The notes beneath the pieces were generated by a model that saw nothing but the letters and a program-made list of their open reading frames with translations, was not told where the DNA came from and searched no databases. The position numbers and the translations under genes are program-made. From Streptomyces sp. MST-110588 (lineage in GTDB: Bacteria > Actinomycetota > Actinomycetes > Streptomycetales > Streptomycetaceae): a stretch of DNA of 64,000 nt. Positions 54,585 through 64,000 of the stretch are shown one piece after another. The stretch covers positions 4,314,501-4,378,500 of the forward strand of contig NZ_CP074380.1 in assembly GCF_022695595.1 (NCBI RefSeq), in the 5' to 3' direction. Each line of letters starts with the position of its first letter. The first letter of the stretch is position 1.

Positions 54585-55838
54585 GTGGCTCGTAGCAGCG
54601 CACTGCTCACGGTCGACCGGACCGTTCCGGGGCTGATCGTGAAGATCGGTGATTACCCGCTGCACCACGGCGGGGTGGGGGCGATCCGCAGCCTCGGCCG
54701 GATCGGGGTACCCATGTACGCGATCACCGAGGACAGATTCACACCCGCCGCCGTCTCCCGCTATCTGCACGGGCGTTTCGTCTGGCCGACCACCGGGCGG
54801 GAGGACCCCGAGCGGCTCGTCGAGGGCCTGCTGCGGATCGGCAAGCGCATCGGACGGCCCACGGTGCTCGTCCCGACCGACGAGGAAGCGGCCGTCCTGA
54901 TAGGCGAGAACGCCGACGTGCTCGCCGGGCACTTCCTCTTCCCGCGCGTGGACCCGGAGTTACCCCGTCGGCTGGCCAGCAAGCAGGGGCTGCACGAGCT
55001 GTGCGTGGAGCACGGGGTGCCCTCTCCCGCGGCGGCCTTCCCGGACTCGTACCAGGACATCGAGCGCTTCGCGGCGCGGGCGCGCTTCCCGGTGGTCGCC
55101 AAGAACCGCGAGGCGTTCCAGCGGCGCCGGCAGCCGGCGGTGGCGGGCACGACCCGTATCGCCGGGCCGGCGCAGTTGCTGGACCTGGCCCGCGACTGGG
55201 GGGCGCGGCCCGGGGTGATCCTCCAGGAGTACCTGCCCAGGGAGCAGGCCGAGGACTGGATCGTGCACGCCTACTTCGACGCCGAGAGCACGGCGCGGGC
55301 GATGTTCACCGGGGTCAAGGTGCGCTCCTGGCCGCCGCACGCGGGGATGACCGCCTGTGCGTACGTGGTCGACAACCCGGAACTGGCGGAGATGGCGGCG
55401 CAGTTCATCAAGCGCATCGGCTTCAGCGGGATCGTCGACCTGGACTGGCGATACGACCGCCGCGACGGCCGCTACAAGCTCCTGGACTTCAACCCGCGGA
55501 TGGGCGCGCAGTTCCGGCTCTTCGAGAACGAGGCGGGCGTGGACGTCGTACGGGCCCAGCACCTGGACCTGACCGGGCAGCACGTCCCCGAGGCGGAGCA
55601 GCGGGCCGGGCAGCGCTTCATCGTGGAGAACATCGACCTGCCGGCGCTGCTGGCCTACCGGCGCAGCGGGTACTCCACCCCGCACGCACCGGACCGGGCC
55701 ACCGGCACGGAACTGGCGTGGCTGGCGCGGGACGACCTCAAGCCGTTCTTCACCATGATCGCCCGGTTCGTACGGCCGGGGGCCCGGCATCTGCTCCAAA
55801 TGCGGCGTGCCAGCCGCCGCGCGCGCACCGTCAGGTAG
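54585..55838 (+). CDS. ATP-grasp domain carboxylate-amine ligase-like protein
   Basis: 417 residues from GTG at 54585 (GGGGGG upstream; an ATG at 54516 lacks a ribosome site). Pre-ATP-grasp segment GLIVKIGDYPLHHGGVGAIRSLG...MYAITED is followed by an ATP-grasp fold: FPVVAKNREAF (ATP Lys), VILQEYLPREQAEDWIVHAYF, and GIVDLDWRYDRRDGRYKLLDFNPRMGAQF (Asp/Glu/Asn metal residues). It should join a carboxylate and an amine using ATP, but no substrate is known. About 240 bases downstream lies a TTG-started flavoprotein that may act in the same pathway. Confidence 0.85.
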   Translation: MARSSALLTVDRTVPGLIVKIGDYPLHHGGVGAIRSLGRIGVPMYAITEDRFTPAAVSRYLHGRFVWPTTGREDPERLVEGLLRIGKRIGRPTVLVPTDEEAAVLIGENADVLAGHFLFPRVDPELPRRLASKQGLHELCVEHGVPSPAAAFPDSYQDIERFAARARFPVVAKNREAFQRRRQPAVAGTTRIAGPAQLLDLARDWGARPGVILQEYLPREQAEDWIVHAYFDAESTARAMFTGVKVRSWPPHAGMTACAYVVDNPELAEMAAQFIKRIGFSGIVDLDWRYDRRDGRYKLLDFNPRMGAQFRLFENEAGVDVVRAQHLDLTGQHVPEAEQRAGQRFIVENIDLPALLAYRRSGYSTPHAPDRATGTELAWLARDDLKPFFTMIARFVRPGARHLLQMRRASRRARTVR

Positions 55839-55914
55839 CCGCCGGGCGGCCGTACGTACGGGATCGCGGCCGGACGGGGCGCCGAGCGGTCACGGACCAG
55901 CATCACATCGGCGC

Positions 55915-55974
55915 CACAAGCACCACCGCAAGCACCATCGCAAGATCCACCACAAGATCCACCACAAGAACCAA
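55915..55974 (+). repeat. 12-bp tandem repeat, five copies
   Basis: Units at 55915, 55927, 55939, 55951 and 55963 of the type CACAAGATCCAC / CGCAAGCACCAT. Sits in the 240-base gap between the ATP-grasp and flavoprotein genes. An overlapping frame would give His/Lys-rich repeats (HHKIHHK). Confidence 0.75.
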
Positions 55975-56078
55975 GGAGCACAGCACCGAACAGCACCGAG
56001 CGCCCGGGCACAGCGGTTCGCCGGTTCGCCGGTCCGCCCGCGGCGCGGAACCAGGCATCACCCAGGGGAGGGGCAGAT

Positions 56079-57281
56079 TTGAATACTCCGGTAGCAGTCA
56101 TCGGGGCGGGACCGTACGGCCTGTCGACGGCCGCCCATTTACGCGCGCGCGGCATGCCCGTACGCGTCTTCGGGCAGCCGATGGTGAGCTGGCGCGCGCA
56201 CATGCCCGCGGGCATGCTGCTGAAGTCGACGCCCTCGGCATCCAGCATCCACACCCCGCAGCCGGGCCACACCCTCGTCGACTTCTGCGACGCGGTGGGG
56301 GAGCGGCGTTACGAATCGGACTGGGACATCATTCCGGTCGAGACCTTCGTGCGGTACGGGCAGTGGTTCCAGGAGCGGCTCGTACCGGACCTGGAGCAGG
56401 TACGGGTGGTCTCGGTGGACCGCCGTGGCGGCGCCTTCGAGCTGAAGCTGGACAGCGGTGAGCAGTTCCGGGCGCGGGCGGTGGTCGTGGCCACCGGTCT
56501 GACCGGGTTCGCCCGGCTGCCCGGCGAGCTGGCCGCGGCCGTGCCGGACGGGCCGTCCCCCTCCGGGCCCGTCTCGCACAGCTCCCAGCACCACGACCTG
56601 TCGGCGTTCGCGGGCCGGGACGTGGTGGTCGTCGGGGCGGGGCAGTCGGCGCTGGAGAGCGCGGTGCTGCTCGCCGAGCAGGGCGCGAGGTCCGTACGGA
56701 TCGTGGCGCGCGGGCGCTCGGCGGTGAACTTCGGCGCCCCGCCGGACCGGCAGCCCCGGCTGCGCCCCGAGTCCCCCTTCGGCAACGCCTGGTCGCTGTA
56801 CGCCTTCTCCTACTACGCCCAGGGCTTCCGCTATCTGCCCGCGCCGTCCCGGCAGTACCTGGTCAAGCGGGTGCTGGGGCCGATGGGTGCCTGGTGGCTG
56901 CGGGAACGTTTCGTGGGCCGGGTCCAGGTCACGGCGGGGCGGCGCATCCGGCGGGTACGGATCGAGGACGGGCGCCCGGTGCTGTCGCTGGCCGGGCCGG
57001 ACGGGCGCGGCGGCGAACTGGCCGCGGACCATGTGCTGGCCGCCACCGGGTACCAGGTGGACCTGGCGGCGCTGGACTTCCTCGGGCAGGGGCTGCGGAC
57101 GGAGATCGCTGTGGGCGCGGGCGGGCCCCGGCTGGACGCCGGGTTCCGGTCCTCCGTACCGGGCCTGTACTTCACCGGGCTGGCGGCGGCGGCGTCCTTC
57201 GGACCCGTCATGCGCTTCGTCTGCGGCACGGACTTCGCTTCGGGGCGGCTGGCCCGCGCGCTGGTCGCGGCCCGCGGCTGA
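56079..57281 (+). CDS. FAD-dependent NAD(P)-binding oxidoreductase (flavin monooxygenase-like)
   Basis: 400 residues from TTG at 56079, strongly supported by AGGGGAGGGG five bases upstream. N-terminal FAD site VAVIGAGPYGLSTAAHL, second nucleotide-binding site VVVVGAGQSALESAVLLAE near residue 185, and ATGYQVDL. Resembles flavin-containing monooxygenases and lysine/ornithine hydroxylase-like enzymes. Pairs with the ATP-grasp gene upstream and a prenyl diphosphate synthase downstream. Substrate unknown. Confidence 0.85.
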   Translation: MNTPVAVIGAGPYGLSTAAHLRARGMPVRVFGQPMVSWRAHMPAGMLLKSTPSASSIHTPQPGHTLVDFCDAVGERRYESDWDIIPVETFVRYGQWFQERLVPDLEQVRVVSVDRRGGAFELKLDSGEQFRARAVVVATGLTGFARLPGELAAAVPDGPSPSGPVSHSSQHHDLSAFAGRDVVVVGAGQSALESAVLLAEQGARSVRIVARGRSAVNFGAPPDRQPRLRPESPFGNAWSLYAFSYYAQGFRYLPAPSRQYLVKRVLGPMGAWWLRERFVGRVQVTAGRRIRRVRIEDGRPVLSLAGPDGRGGELAADHVLAATGYQVDLAALDFLGQGLRTEIAVGAGGPRLDAGFRSSVPGLYFTGLAAAASFGPVMRFVCGTDFASGRLARALVAARG

Positions 57282-57450
57282 ACCGTACGGCGCTGTACCG
57301 AGCCGTACGGCGCCGTACCGAGCCGTACGGCGCCGTACCGAGACGTACGAGACGTACGGCGCCGTACCGAGTCGCGCCCGGCCTGGCGGCGCCCTACCGA
57401 GACGTACTGATACGTACGGCGCCCTACCGCGTCGTACTGCGCTGTAGGCG
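57281..57450. repeat. Array of 20-bp palindromic GTAC-rich repeats
   Basis: 57281-57300, 57301-57320 and 57321-57340 are near-identical 20-mers of the form AGCCGTACGGCGCCGTACCG; degenerate copies (GACGTACGGCGCCGTACCG-like) continue to about 57450. Each unit is nearly self-complementary, so the array could fold into many hairpins. It starts at the stop of the flavoprotein gene. Confidence 0.75.
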
Positions 57451-57846
57451 CTGTATGTGACGTGAGAACCGTATGCGGCGTGCTGCGGCCGGCGGCGGCC
57501 GTGAGCCGTACGGGAGGCCGCCCGCCGGACGAGGCGTCCGCAGGGCGTCGTCACGTCCGGTAATCTCCCGTCACCGCCGGTGGCCGGACCCGCGTCGGCC
57601 CCGATGGCCGGGCGGGCCCGTGCACCGGGCCCGCCCGGCGTTTCCGTACGCCCACCAGCACATCCGTACTCAACAGGCGGTCGGGGACATTCCGGTCGTC
57701 TCCTTGGCGTGTCCGGTGGACAAGCCGCGGGACGTCCGGGGGCGGGCGCTCGCGGTGATCGAAGAACGACCGGATACGCTGGCCAATGGTGGAGACAGCG
57801 ACAGATCGACAATCCGTTTGATCGTCAGCAGACAGGAGTACCCCTC
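57282..57846. other. 565-base region between flavoprotein and polyprenyl synthase
   Basis: First 170 bases are the GTAC palindrome array; the rest has no convincing gene. The part just ahead of the synthase (about 57740-57845) is less GC-rich and probably contains its promoter and the AGGAG ribosome site. Confidence 0.5.
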
Positions 57847-58860
57847 GTGACCGTCGTCGGGCCCTTCGGGCTGAGCGTGCGGGACCAGGCTCTTGAGGCC
57901 GATGTCCAGGCCGGGTTGGCGGCTGTCGAGGAGGGCCTGCTGGAGGCCACCAAAAGCGATGTGCCGTTCATCACCGACGCCGCCCAGCACCTCGTACGGG
58001 CGGGGGGCAAGCGGTTCCGGCCCCTGCTGGGGATGCTGGCCGCCCAGTTCGGTGATCCGCACGCGCCGGGCGTGGTGCCCTCGGCCGTCGTCGTCGAGCT
58101 GACGCACCTGGCGACGCTCTACCACGACGACGTCATGGACGAGGCCGAGGTCCGCCGCGGCGTGGACAGCGCCAACGCCCGCTGGGGCAACTCCGTCGCC
58201 GTCCTGACCGGCGACTTCCTCTTCGCCCGCGCCTCGCACATCCTCGCCGACCTGGGGCCCGAGGCCGTACGCATCCAGGCCGAGGCGTTCGAGCGGCTGG
58301 TGACCGGGCAGATCCTGGAGACGGCCGGGCCGCGCGACGGCCGGGACCCCATCGATCACTACCTGGACGTCATCGCGGGCAAGACCGGCTCCCTGATCGC
58401 CGTCGCGGGCCGCTTCGGCGCGATGATGTCCGGCGCCGACGAGTCCACCGTCAACATCCTGACGCAGTACGGCGAGCGGCTGGGCACCGCCTTCCAGCTC
58501 GCCGACGACGTCCTGGACATCGCCAGCGACTCCCACGAGTCCGGCAAGACGCCCGGCACGGACCTGCGCGAGGGCATCCCGACCCTCCCGGTCCTGCATG
58601 TGCGGGCGCGGGCTGCCGGGGACGCCGCCACCGCCGAGGACCGTGAGCTGTGCGAGCTGCTCGCTGGCGACCTCAGCGACGACGTACGGCACGCCGAGGC
58701 GCTGGCCCGGCTGCGCGCCCACCCGGCGCTGGAGCAGGCCCGCCGGGACACGGTGCGCTACGCCGAGGAGGCCCGCGCCACGCTGGCGCCGCTGCCGTCC
58801 TGCATGGCCAAGTCGGCCCTTGAGGGCCTGTGCGACACGGTGGTCCACCGGGCGGGCTGA
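57847..58860 (+). CDS. Long-chain polyprenyl diphosphate synthase (menaquinone side chain)
   Basis: 337 residues from GTG at 57847, AGGAG eight bases upstream. trans-Prenyltransferase: GGKRFRP, first Asp-rich motif YHDDVMDEAE (D94, D95, D98), second FQLADDVLDIASD. The residues just before the first motif are small (A89, T90), which favours long products (hepta- to nonaprenyl). Supplies the side chain for the UbiA enzyme upstream in the window; corresponds to SCO4583. Confidence 0.93.
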   Translation: MTVVGPFGLSVRDQALEADVQAGLAAVEEGLLEATKSDVPFITDAAQHLVRAGGKRFRPLLGMLAAQFGDPHAPGVVPSAVVVELTHLATLYHDDVMDEAEVRRGVDSANARWGNSVAVLTGDFLFARASHILADLGPEAVRIQAEAFERLVTGQILETAGPRDGRDPIDHYLDVIAGKTGSLIAVAGRFGAMMSGADESTVNILTQYGERLGTAFQLADDVLDIASDSHESGKTPGTDLREGIPTLPVLHVRARAAGDAATAEDRELCELLAGDLSDDVRHAEALARLRAHPALEQARRDTVRYAEEARATLAPLPSCMAKSALEGLCDTVVHRAG

Positions 58861-59169
58861 CGGTCGGGCTGACGGGCCGGTGCCCTTGTGGCCGTTCCGC
58901 TGCCGTCTCCTCCCGGCCCTGAGGGCCCCTCACCCCGACCCTGAGACCTCCTCAGGGTCCGCTCAACCTTCGGCCGTACGGTGCTCTGTCGTTCGGCAGG
59001 GGTGGCTCATCCCTCAGCAGTACGACGAGGTGATCCCGCGGGCTGACGCGTTCCGGCCGTCGATTTGATGGGATTGAGAGCACCACAGCACGGCGGAACG
59101 GGTCACAATGACCCCGAGGGTGGACGAGTGCGTCGCAGAGGACCGCCGCTTACCACGGAGGTAGGGCAC
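58861..59169. other. 309-base intergenic region
   Basis: Contains the hairpin at 58937-58959 soon after the synthase gene. The remainder (to the GGAGG before 59170) probably carries the promoter of the next gene; nothing else is recognisable. Confidence 0.45.
58937..58959 (+). terminator. Hairpin after the polyprenyl synthase
   Basis: GACCCTGAG (58937-58945), loop ACCTC, CTCAGGGTC (58951-58959). Perfect 9-bp stem; likely terminator. Confidence 0.6.
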
Positions 59170-60507
59170 ATGCCACGGAACCAACCGACACAGGTCACCG
59201 ACGAGTGGGACGGGGGGCGCTCCGCGAAGCGCCGCAAGACGACGCGGTACGCGGTCCCGGTCGCGGTGGCGGGCGTGGCGGCGGCTTCGATCGGTCTGGT
59301 ACCGGCGTTCGCCGGCTCCGGGTCTCCCGACCTGCCCAAGATCTCGGCGCAGGATCTCATAGCCAAGGTGGCCAAGTCCGATGTGCAGCGGCTGTCGGGC
59401 ACGGTACGGATCAGTACCGACCTGGGGCTGCCCGCGCTGCCGGGCGCGGACGGTAACGGCGGCGGCCTCTTCGGCGGTGGCGGGCACGGCGGTGAGAAGG
59501 GCGGGGACGCCAAGGCGTCCGCGTCCCCGGACGGCAAGCTGAGGGAGCTGGCCTCCGGGTCGCACACCCTGCGTGTGGCCGCGGACGGCCCGGACAGGCA
59601 GCGGGTGACGCTCGTCGAGAAGGCCGCCGAGTACAGCCTCATCCACAACGGCGATGACGTCTGGGCGTACGACAGCGGCAGCAACAGCGTCTTCCACGGC
59701 AAGGCACCGGCCGCCTCGTCCAAGGACCTGAAGAACCGCAAGGACCTGGAGGGTCACAAGGGCCTGAAGGACCACGAAGGCTTGAAGGACCTGAAGGGCC
59801 TGGAGAACGCCACGCCCCAGGACCTCGCCCGCCAGGTGCTCAAGGCGGCCGGGGAGACGACCTCGGTCACGGTCGACGGCACCGCCAAGGTCGCCGGGCG
59901 GGACGCCTACCAGCTCCTGATCAAGCCGAAGCAGTCCGGCTCCACGGTCGGCTCGATACGGATCGCGGTGGACGCCGGCAACGGCGTGCCGCTGAAGTTC
60001 ACCCTCACGCCCAAGAGCGGCGGCGCGGCGGCGATCGACGCGGGCTTCACCTCCGTCGACTTCTCCCGGCCCGGCGCGGACACCTTCCGCTTCACCCCGC
60101 CCAAGGGTGCGAAGGTCGAGGAGAAGAACCTGGACCGCGCGCGCCACCACCGGGACTTCAAGGGCCTGGAGGGCTTCAAGGGCCTGAACGGGGCCGACGG
60201 CGACAGCGCCACGCCGCAGGGCGCGCGCGGCGGGCCGTCCGGGATGAAGGTCATCGGCAAGGGCTGGACCTCGATCGTCACGGTCAAGGGCAGCGGTTCC
60301 GGGGTGCCCTCGGCCAAGGAAGAGGGCCCGGCCGGTGAGGCGGGCAAGTTCCTGGACAGCATCGGCGAGAAGGTCAACGGCTCCTTCGGCTCCGGCCGTC
60401 TCTTCAGTACGCGCCTGGTCAACGCCCTGATAACCGACAACGGCACGGTCTACGCCGGTGCCGTCGACAAGCAGACGCTGATCGACGCGGCGAACGCCGC
60501 CAAGTAG
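59170..60507 (+). CDS. LolA/RseB-like secreted or membrane-anchored protein
   Basis: 445 residues from ATG at 59170, GGAGG upstream. Basic N-terminus (SAKRRKTTRYAVPVAVAG) then a hydrophobic segment (about 25-47), signal peptide or anchor. The outer part resembles the LolA/RseB lipoprotein-carrier fold: ISAQDLIAKVAKSDVQRLSGTVRIS, QRVTLVEKAAEYSLIHNGDDVWAYDS, and FTSVDFSRPGADTFRFTPPKGAK. Two Lys-Gly/Asp-Leu-rich insertions (about 188-213, KDLKNRKDLEGHKGLKD; and 327-341) are odd. Followed by an ABC exporter, with which it may work. Confidence 0.82.
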   Translation: MPRNQPTQVTDEWDGGRSAKRRKTTRYAVPVAVAGVAAASIGLVPAFAGSGSPDLPKISAQDLIAKVAKSDVQRLSGTVRISTDLGLPALPGADGNGGGLFGGGGHGGEKGGDAKASASPDGKLRELASGSHTLRVAADGPDRQRVTLVEKAAEYSLIHNGDDVWAYDSGSNSVFHGKAPAASSKDLKNRKDLEGHKGLKDHEGLKDLKGLENATPQDLARQVLKAAGETTSVTVDGTAKVAGRDAYQLLIKPKQSGSTVGSIRIAVDAGNGVPLKFTLTPKSGGAAAIDAGFTSVDFSRPGADTFRFTPPKGAKVEEKNLDRARHHRDFKGLEGFKGLNGADGDSATPQGARGGPSGMKVIGKGWTSIVTVKGSGSGVPSAKEEGPAGEAGKFLDSIGEKVNGSFGSGRLFSTRLVNALITDNGTVYAGAVDKQTLIDAANAAK

Positions 60508-60532
60508 CGCGAAGCAGCCGGCCGCCGAGGGC

Positions 60533-60571
60533 CGGGCGCCCGATGGCTGCTGTCCGGCAGCCGGGCGCCCG
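60533..60571 (+). terminator. Hairpin between LolA-like gene and ABC genes
   Basis: CGGGCGCCCG-AT-GGCTGC ... GCAGCC-GGGCGCCCG; the same 10-base palindrome brackets both sides (60533-60542 and 60562-60571). Likely terminator. Confidence 0.65.
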
Positions 60572-60640
60572 GCAGGCAGCCGGTGGCCCGTAGTTGACAG
60601 CCGTACCGCGACGCGCGCGCATGCCGCGCTGGGGGAGCCG

Positions 60641-61609
60641 ATGACACAGCCGCCCGCCGGGGACCGGGACCGGGTGATCGAGACCCGTGGGCTGACGAAG
60701 CGGTACCGCGGCGGGCAGCTCGCCGTCGACGGCCTCGACCTCGCCGTACCGCGCGGCAGCGTCTTCGGCTTCCTCGGCCCCAACGGCTCCGGCAAGACCA
60801 CCACCATCCGCATGTTGATGGGGCTGATCGAGCCGACGTCCGGCGCGGCACGGCTCCTGGGCGAACCGATGCCCCGGGCCGGCCGCCGGGTGCTCCCCAG
60901 GGTCGGTGCCCTCATCGAGGGTCCGGCCCTGTACGGCTTTCTCACCGGCCGCGACAACCTCCTGCGGTACGACGCCGCCGACCCCACCGCCGACCCGCGC
61001 ACCCGTGCCGAGCGGGTGGCGCTGGCGCTGGACCGGGTGGGGCTGACCGCCGCGGCCCGCAAGAAGGCCCGCGCCTATTCGCTGGGCATGAAGCAGCGGC
61101 TCGGGCTGGCCGCGGCCCTGCTGCGGCCCCGCGAGCTGCTGGTGCTGGACGAGCCGACCAACGGCCTGGACCCGCAGGGGATGCGGGAGATCCGTACGCT
61201 CGTGCGGGAGCTGGCGGCGGACGGCACGACCGTCTTCCTCTCCTCCCACCTCCTGGACGAGATCGAGCAGGTGTGCACCCACGCCGCCGTGATGTCCCGG
61301 GGGCGGCTGATCACCCAGGGCACGGTCGCCGAGCTGGCGGCCGGCGCCCGCGGCCGACTGGCCGTGACCACCCCGGACCCGGCGGAGGCGGTCCGCGTCC
61401 TGAAGGAGCACGGTGTGACGGACCTGCTGGCCACCGGTGACCGGGTGACGGGCGAACTGCCCGCCGGCGCGCCGCCACCGGACCTGGCGGACCTGAACGC
61501 CGCGCTCGTACGGGCCCGGGTGCGGGTACGGGCCTTCGGCACCGAGCGGCCCTCGCTGGAGGATGTGTTCGTGCGGCTGACGGGGGAGGGCTTCGATGTC
61601 GCGGGCTGA
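60641..61609 (+). CDS. ABC transporter ATP-binding protein
   Basis: 322 residues. Walker A GPNGSGKTT (46-54), signature LGMKQRLG (variant of LSGGQ, typical of the drug/lantibiotic-exporter branch), Walker B LLVLDEPTNGLDP, and switch His in SSHLLDE. A C-terminal ~85 residues with LTGEGFDV follows. Pairs with the overlapping permease; probably exports a lipid, peptide or drug. Confidence 0.93.
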   Translation: MTQPPAGDRDRVIETRGLTKRYRGGQLAVDGLDLAVPRGSVFGFLGPNGSGKTTTIRMLMGLIEPTSGAARLLGEPMPRAGRRVLPRVGALIEGPALYGFLTGRDNLLRYDAADPTADPRTRAERVALALDRVGLTAAARKKARAYSLGMKQRLGLAAALLRPRELLVLDEPTNGLDPQGMREIRTLVRELAADGTTVFLSSHLLDEIEQVCTHAAVMSRGRLITQGTVAELAAGARGRLAVTTPDPAEAVRVLKEHGVTDLLATGDRVTGELPAGAPPPDLADLNAALVRARVRVRAFGTERPSLEDVFVRLTGEGFDVAG

Positions 61610-62630
61610 GAAACCGACGGCAGCGGCGGCGAAGGCGGCAACGGCAGGAGCGGCGGGGGAGCGGGAGGCGCCGGCGTCACAGGGGTCCTCGCCCGGGGCG
61701 GTGCCAGGGCTCTCACAGGGGCCCTCACCGCGGCTCTCGCCGGAGCCGGTGCCGGAGCAGGAGACGGTGCCGGCCCTGCCGCGGTCCACCGGCCTGCTGT
61801 GGACGCTGGGCCTGCTGCGCAGCGAGATCGGCACGACCTTTCGGCGGTGGCGCACCCTCGCCCTGCTCGCGGTGCTGGCGGGGGTGCCCGTACTGGTCGG
61901 GATCGCCGTCAGGATCGAGACGGGCGACGACGGTTCGGCGGCCGGCTCGGGCGGCGGCGGACCGGCCTTCGTCTCGCAGATCACCAACAACGGCCTGTTC
62001 CTGGTCTTCACCTCGCTCGCCGCGACCCTGCCCTTCTTCCTCCCGATGGCGATCGGGGTGATCGCGGGCGACTCCATCGCGGGCGAGGCGAGCGCCGGGA
62101 CCCTGCGCTATCTGCTCGTCGCACCCGCCGGCCGTACCCGGCTGCTGCTCGTGAAGTACGCGACCACGCTCACGTTCTGCCTGGTCGGAACGCTGGTCGT
62201 AGCGGTCTTCGCGCTGGTCACGGGCGCCCTGCTCTTTCCGCTCGGCGAGGTCACCCTGCTCTCGGGGAGCACGGTCTCCTTCGGCGAGGGGCTGCTGCGG
62301 GCGCTGGCCATCGCGGCGGTGGTCGCCGCCTCGCTGATCGGGGTGGCGGCCGTGGGCCTGTTCGTCTCCACGCTCACCAGCAGCGGGATCGCGGCCATGG
62401 CCACCACCGTCGGCCTGTTGATCACCGTACAGATCCTGGACGTCATACCGCAGTTGCACGCGATCCAGCCCTACCTCTTCCCGCACCACTGGCTGTCCTT
62501 CGCGGACCTGCTGCGCGACCCGGTCTACTGGGACGGCATCCGCGACAACCTCGGGCTGCAGGCGCTGTACGCGGCCTTCTTCGGCTCGGCGGCCTGGGCG
62601 CGCTTCACCGCCCGTGACATCACGGCCTGA
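61596..62630 (+). CDS. ABC transporter permease (ABC-2 type)
   Basis: 344 residues. ATG at 61596 overlaps the ATPase gene by 14 bases. A ~60-residue Pro/Ala/Ser-rich cytoplasmic N-terminus precedes six membrane helices; FLPMAIGVIAGDSIAGEASAGTL is the ABC-2 permease signature near the second helix pair. Forms a half-transporter dimer with the ATPase. Confidence 0.9.
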   Translation: MSRAEKPTAAAAKAATAGAAGEREAPASQGSSPGAVPGLSQGPSPRLSPEPVPEQETVPALPRSTGLLWTLGLLRSEIGTTFRRWRTLALLAVLAGVPVLVGIAVRIETGDDGSAAGSGGGGPAFVSQITNNGLFLVFTSLAATLPFFLPMAIGVIAGDSIAGEASAGTLRYLLVAPAGRTRLLLVKYATTLTFCLVGTLVVAVFALVTGALLFPLGEVTLLSGSTVSFGEGLLRALAIAAVVAASLIGVAAVGLFVSTLTSSGIAAMATTVGLLITVQILDVIPQLHAIQPYLFPHHWLSFADLLRDPVYWDGIRDNLGLQALYAAFFGSAAWARFTARDITA

Positions 62631-62683
62631 TGCCACGGGCGGCGGTTGCGTCACGCCTGTTAAGGACGGGTTGCGCTGTACGA

Positions 62684-62760
62684 ACCGTACGGGCCCGACC
62701 GGACGGTACGAGCCGTGCAAGTCCGGCCAGACAGTACAAACCGTACGGATCTGACCGGGC
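62684..62760. repeat. GTACGAACC-type imperfect repeats
   Basis: GTACGAACCGTACGG, GGTACGAGCCGTGC and GTACAAACCGTACGG follow each other between the convergent permease and peptidase genes; similar words to 30512 and 57281. Confidence 0.45.
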
Positions 62761-62768
62761 GAATCAGG

Positions 62769-64000
<1,232 letters not shown>

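Noticed and set aside
55807..56082. Reading frame coding for a His/Lys-rich 91-residue protein
   Set aside because: It overlaps the end of the ATP-grasp gene, lacks a ribosome site and owes its composition to the 12-bp repeat array.
57473..57850. Open frame ahead of the polyprenyl synthase as a separate gene
   Set aside because: Arg/Pro-rich, no ribosome site, and it ends at the synthase start region; typical of non-coding GC-rich DNA.

Overview
The window is very GC-rich chromosomal DNA from a Streptomyces or close relative. Evidence: strong G/C third-position bias, frequent GTG/TTG starts, ATGA/GTGA stop-start overlaps, long GC-rich intrinsic hairpins, and gene order that matches (from memory) the S. 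coelicolor region around SCO4490-SCO4586. I see no rRNA, tRNA, phage, insertion sequence or CRISPR array.

Layout. 1-1.5 kb: a partial 2-oxoglutarate/iron oxygenase, a nucleoside deaminase and a small PLDc_N membrane protein. 1.6-8.3 kb: first menaquinone (futalosine pathway) block, with a UbiD decarboxylase, UbiA prenyltransferase, UbiX flavin prenyltransferase, an Lrp/AsnC regulator and aminofutalosine synthase MqnE; a rhomboid protease and a DUF4870 protein are interleaved. 8.4-18.6 kb: DUF4229 protein, a Cys-rich leader peptide in front of a dicarboxylate/amino-acid symporter, an RdmC-like hydrolase, a TetR regulator, a cysteine-less AhpD-like protein, an acyl-CoA ligase, a secreted lipase with an AraC regulator, and a cold-shock protein. 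18.9-25.6 kb: second menaquinone block with MqnA, a Ser/Thr kinase, MqnC, an amidohydrolase-shell protein, a Uma2 protein and the MenG/UbiE methyltransferase. 25.8-31.5 kb: a zinc-ribbon membrane protein, a GNAT acetyltransferase, a geranylgeranyl-reductase-family enzyme (likely menaquinone side-chain saturase) and an NlpC/P60 hydrolase. 32.3-49.0 kb: the complete nuoA-N operon (respiratory complex I) behind a Rex-type operator, ending in a 19-bp terminator hairpin. 49-64 kb: small secreted proteins and lipoproteins, GPP34 protein, fumarylacetoacetase, an ATP-grasp ligase plus FAD oxidoreductase pair, a long-chain polyprenyl diphosphate synthase, a LolA/RseB-like protein, an ABC exporter and a partial M28 aminopeptidase with a P domain.

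The unifying theme is the membrane electron-transport chain: most enzymes that build, prenylate, methylate and probably reduce menaquinone flank the complex I operon that reduces it. MqnB and MqnD are not in the window.

Two things stand out. First, four nuo genes (A, B, E, N) each lack exactly one base, so that the conserved protein continues in another frame; this is either four assembly errors or a degraded complex I. Second, a Cys-rich, apparently leaderless short ORF precedes the symporter and looks like a cysteine-sensing attenuator. The intergenic spaces are also unusually rich in short tandem repeats (12-, 13-, 15-, 19- and 20-bp periods).
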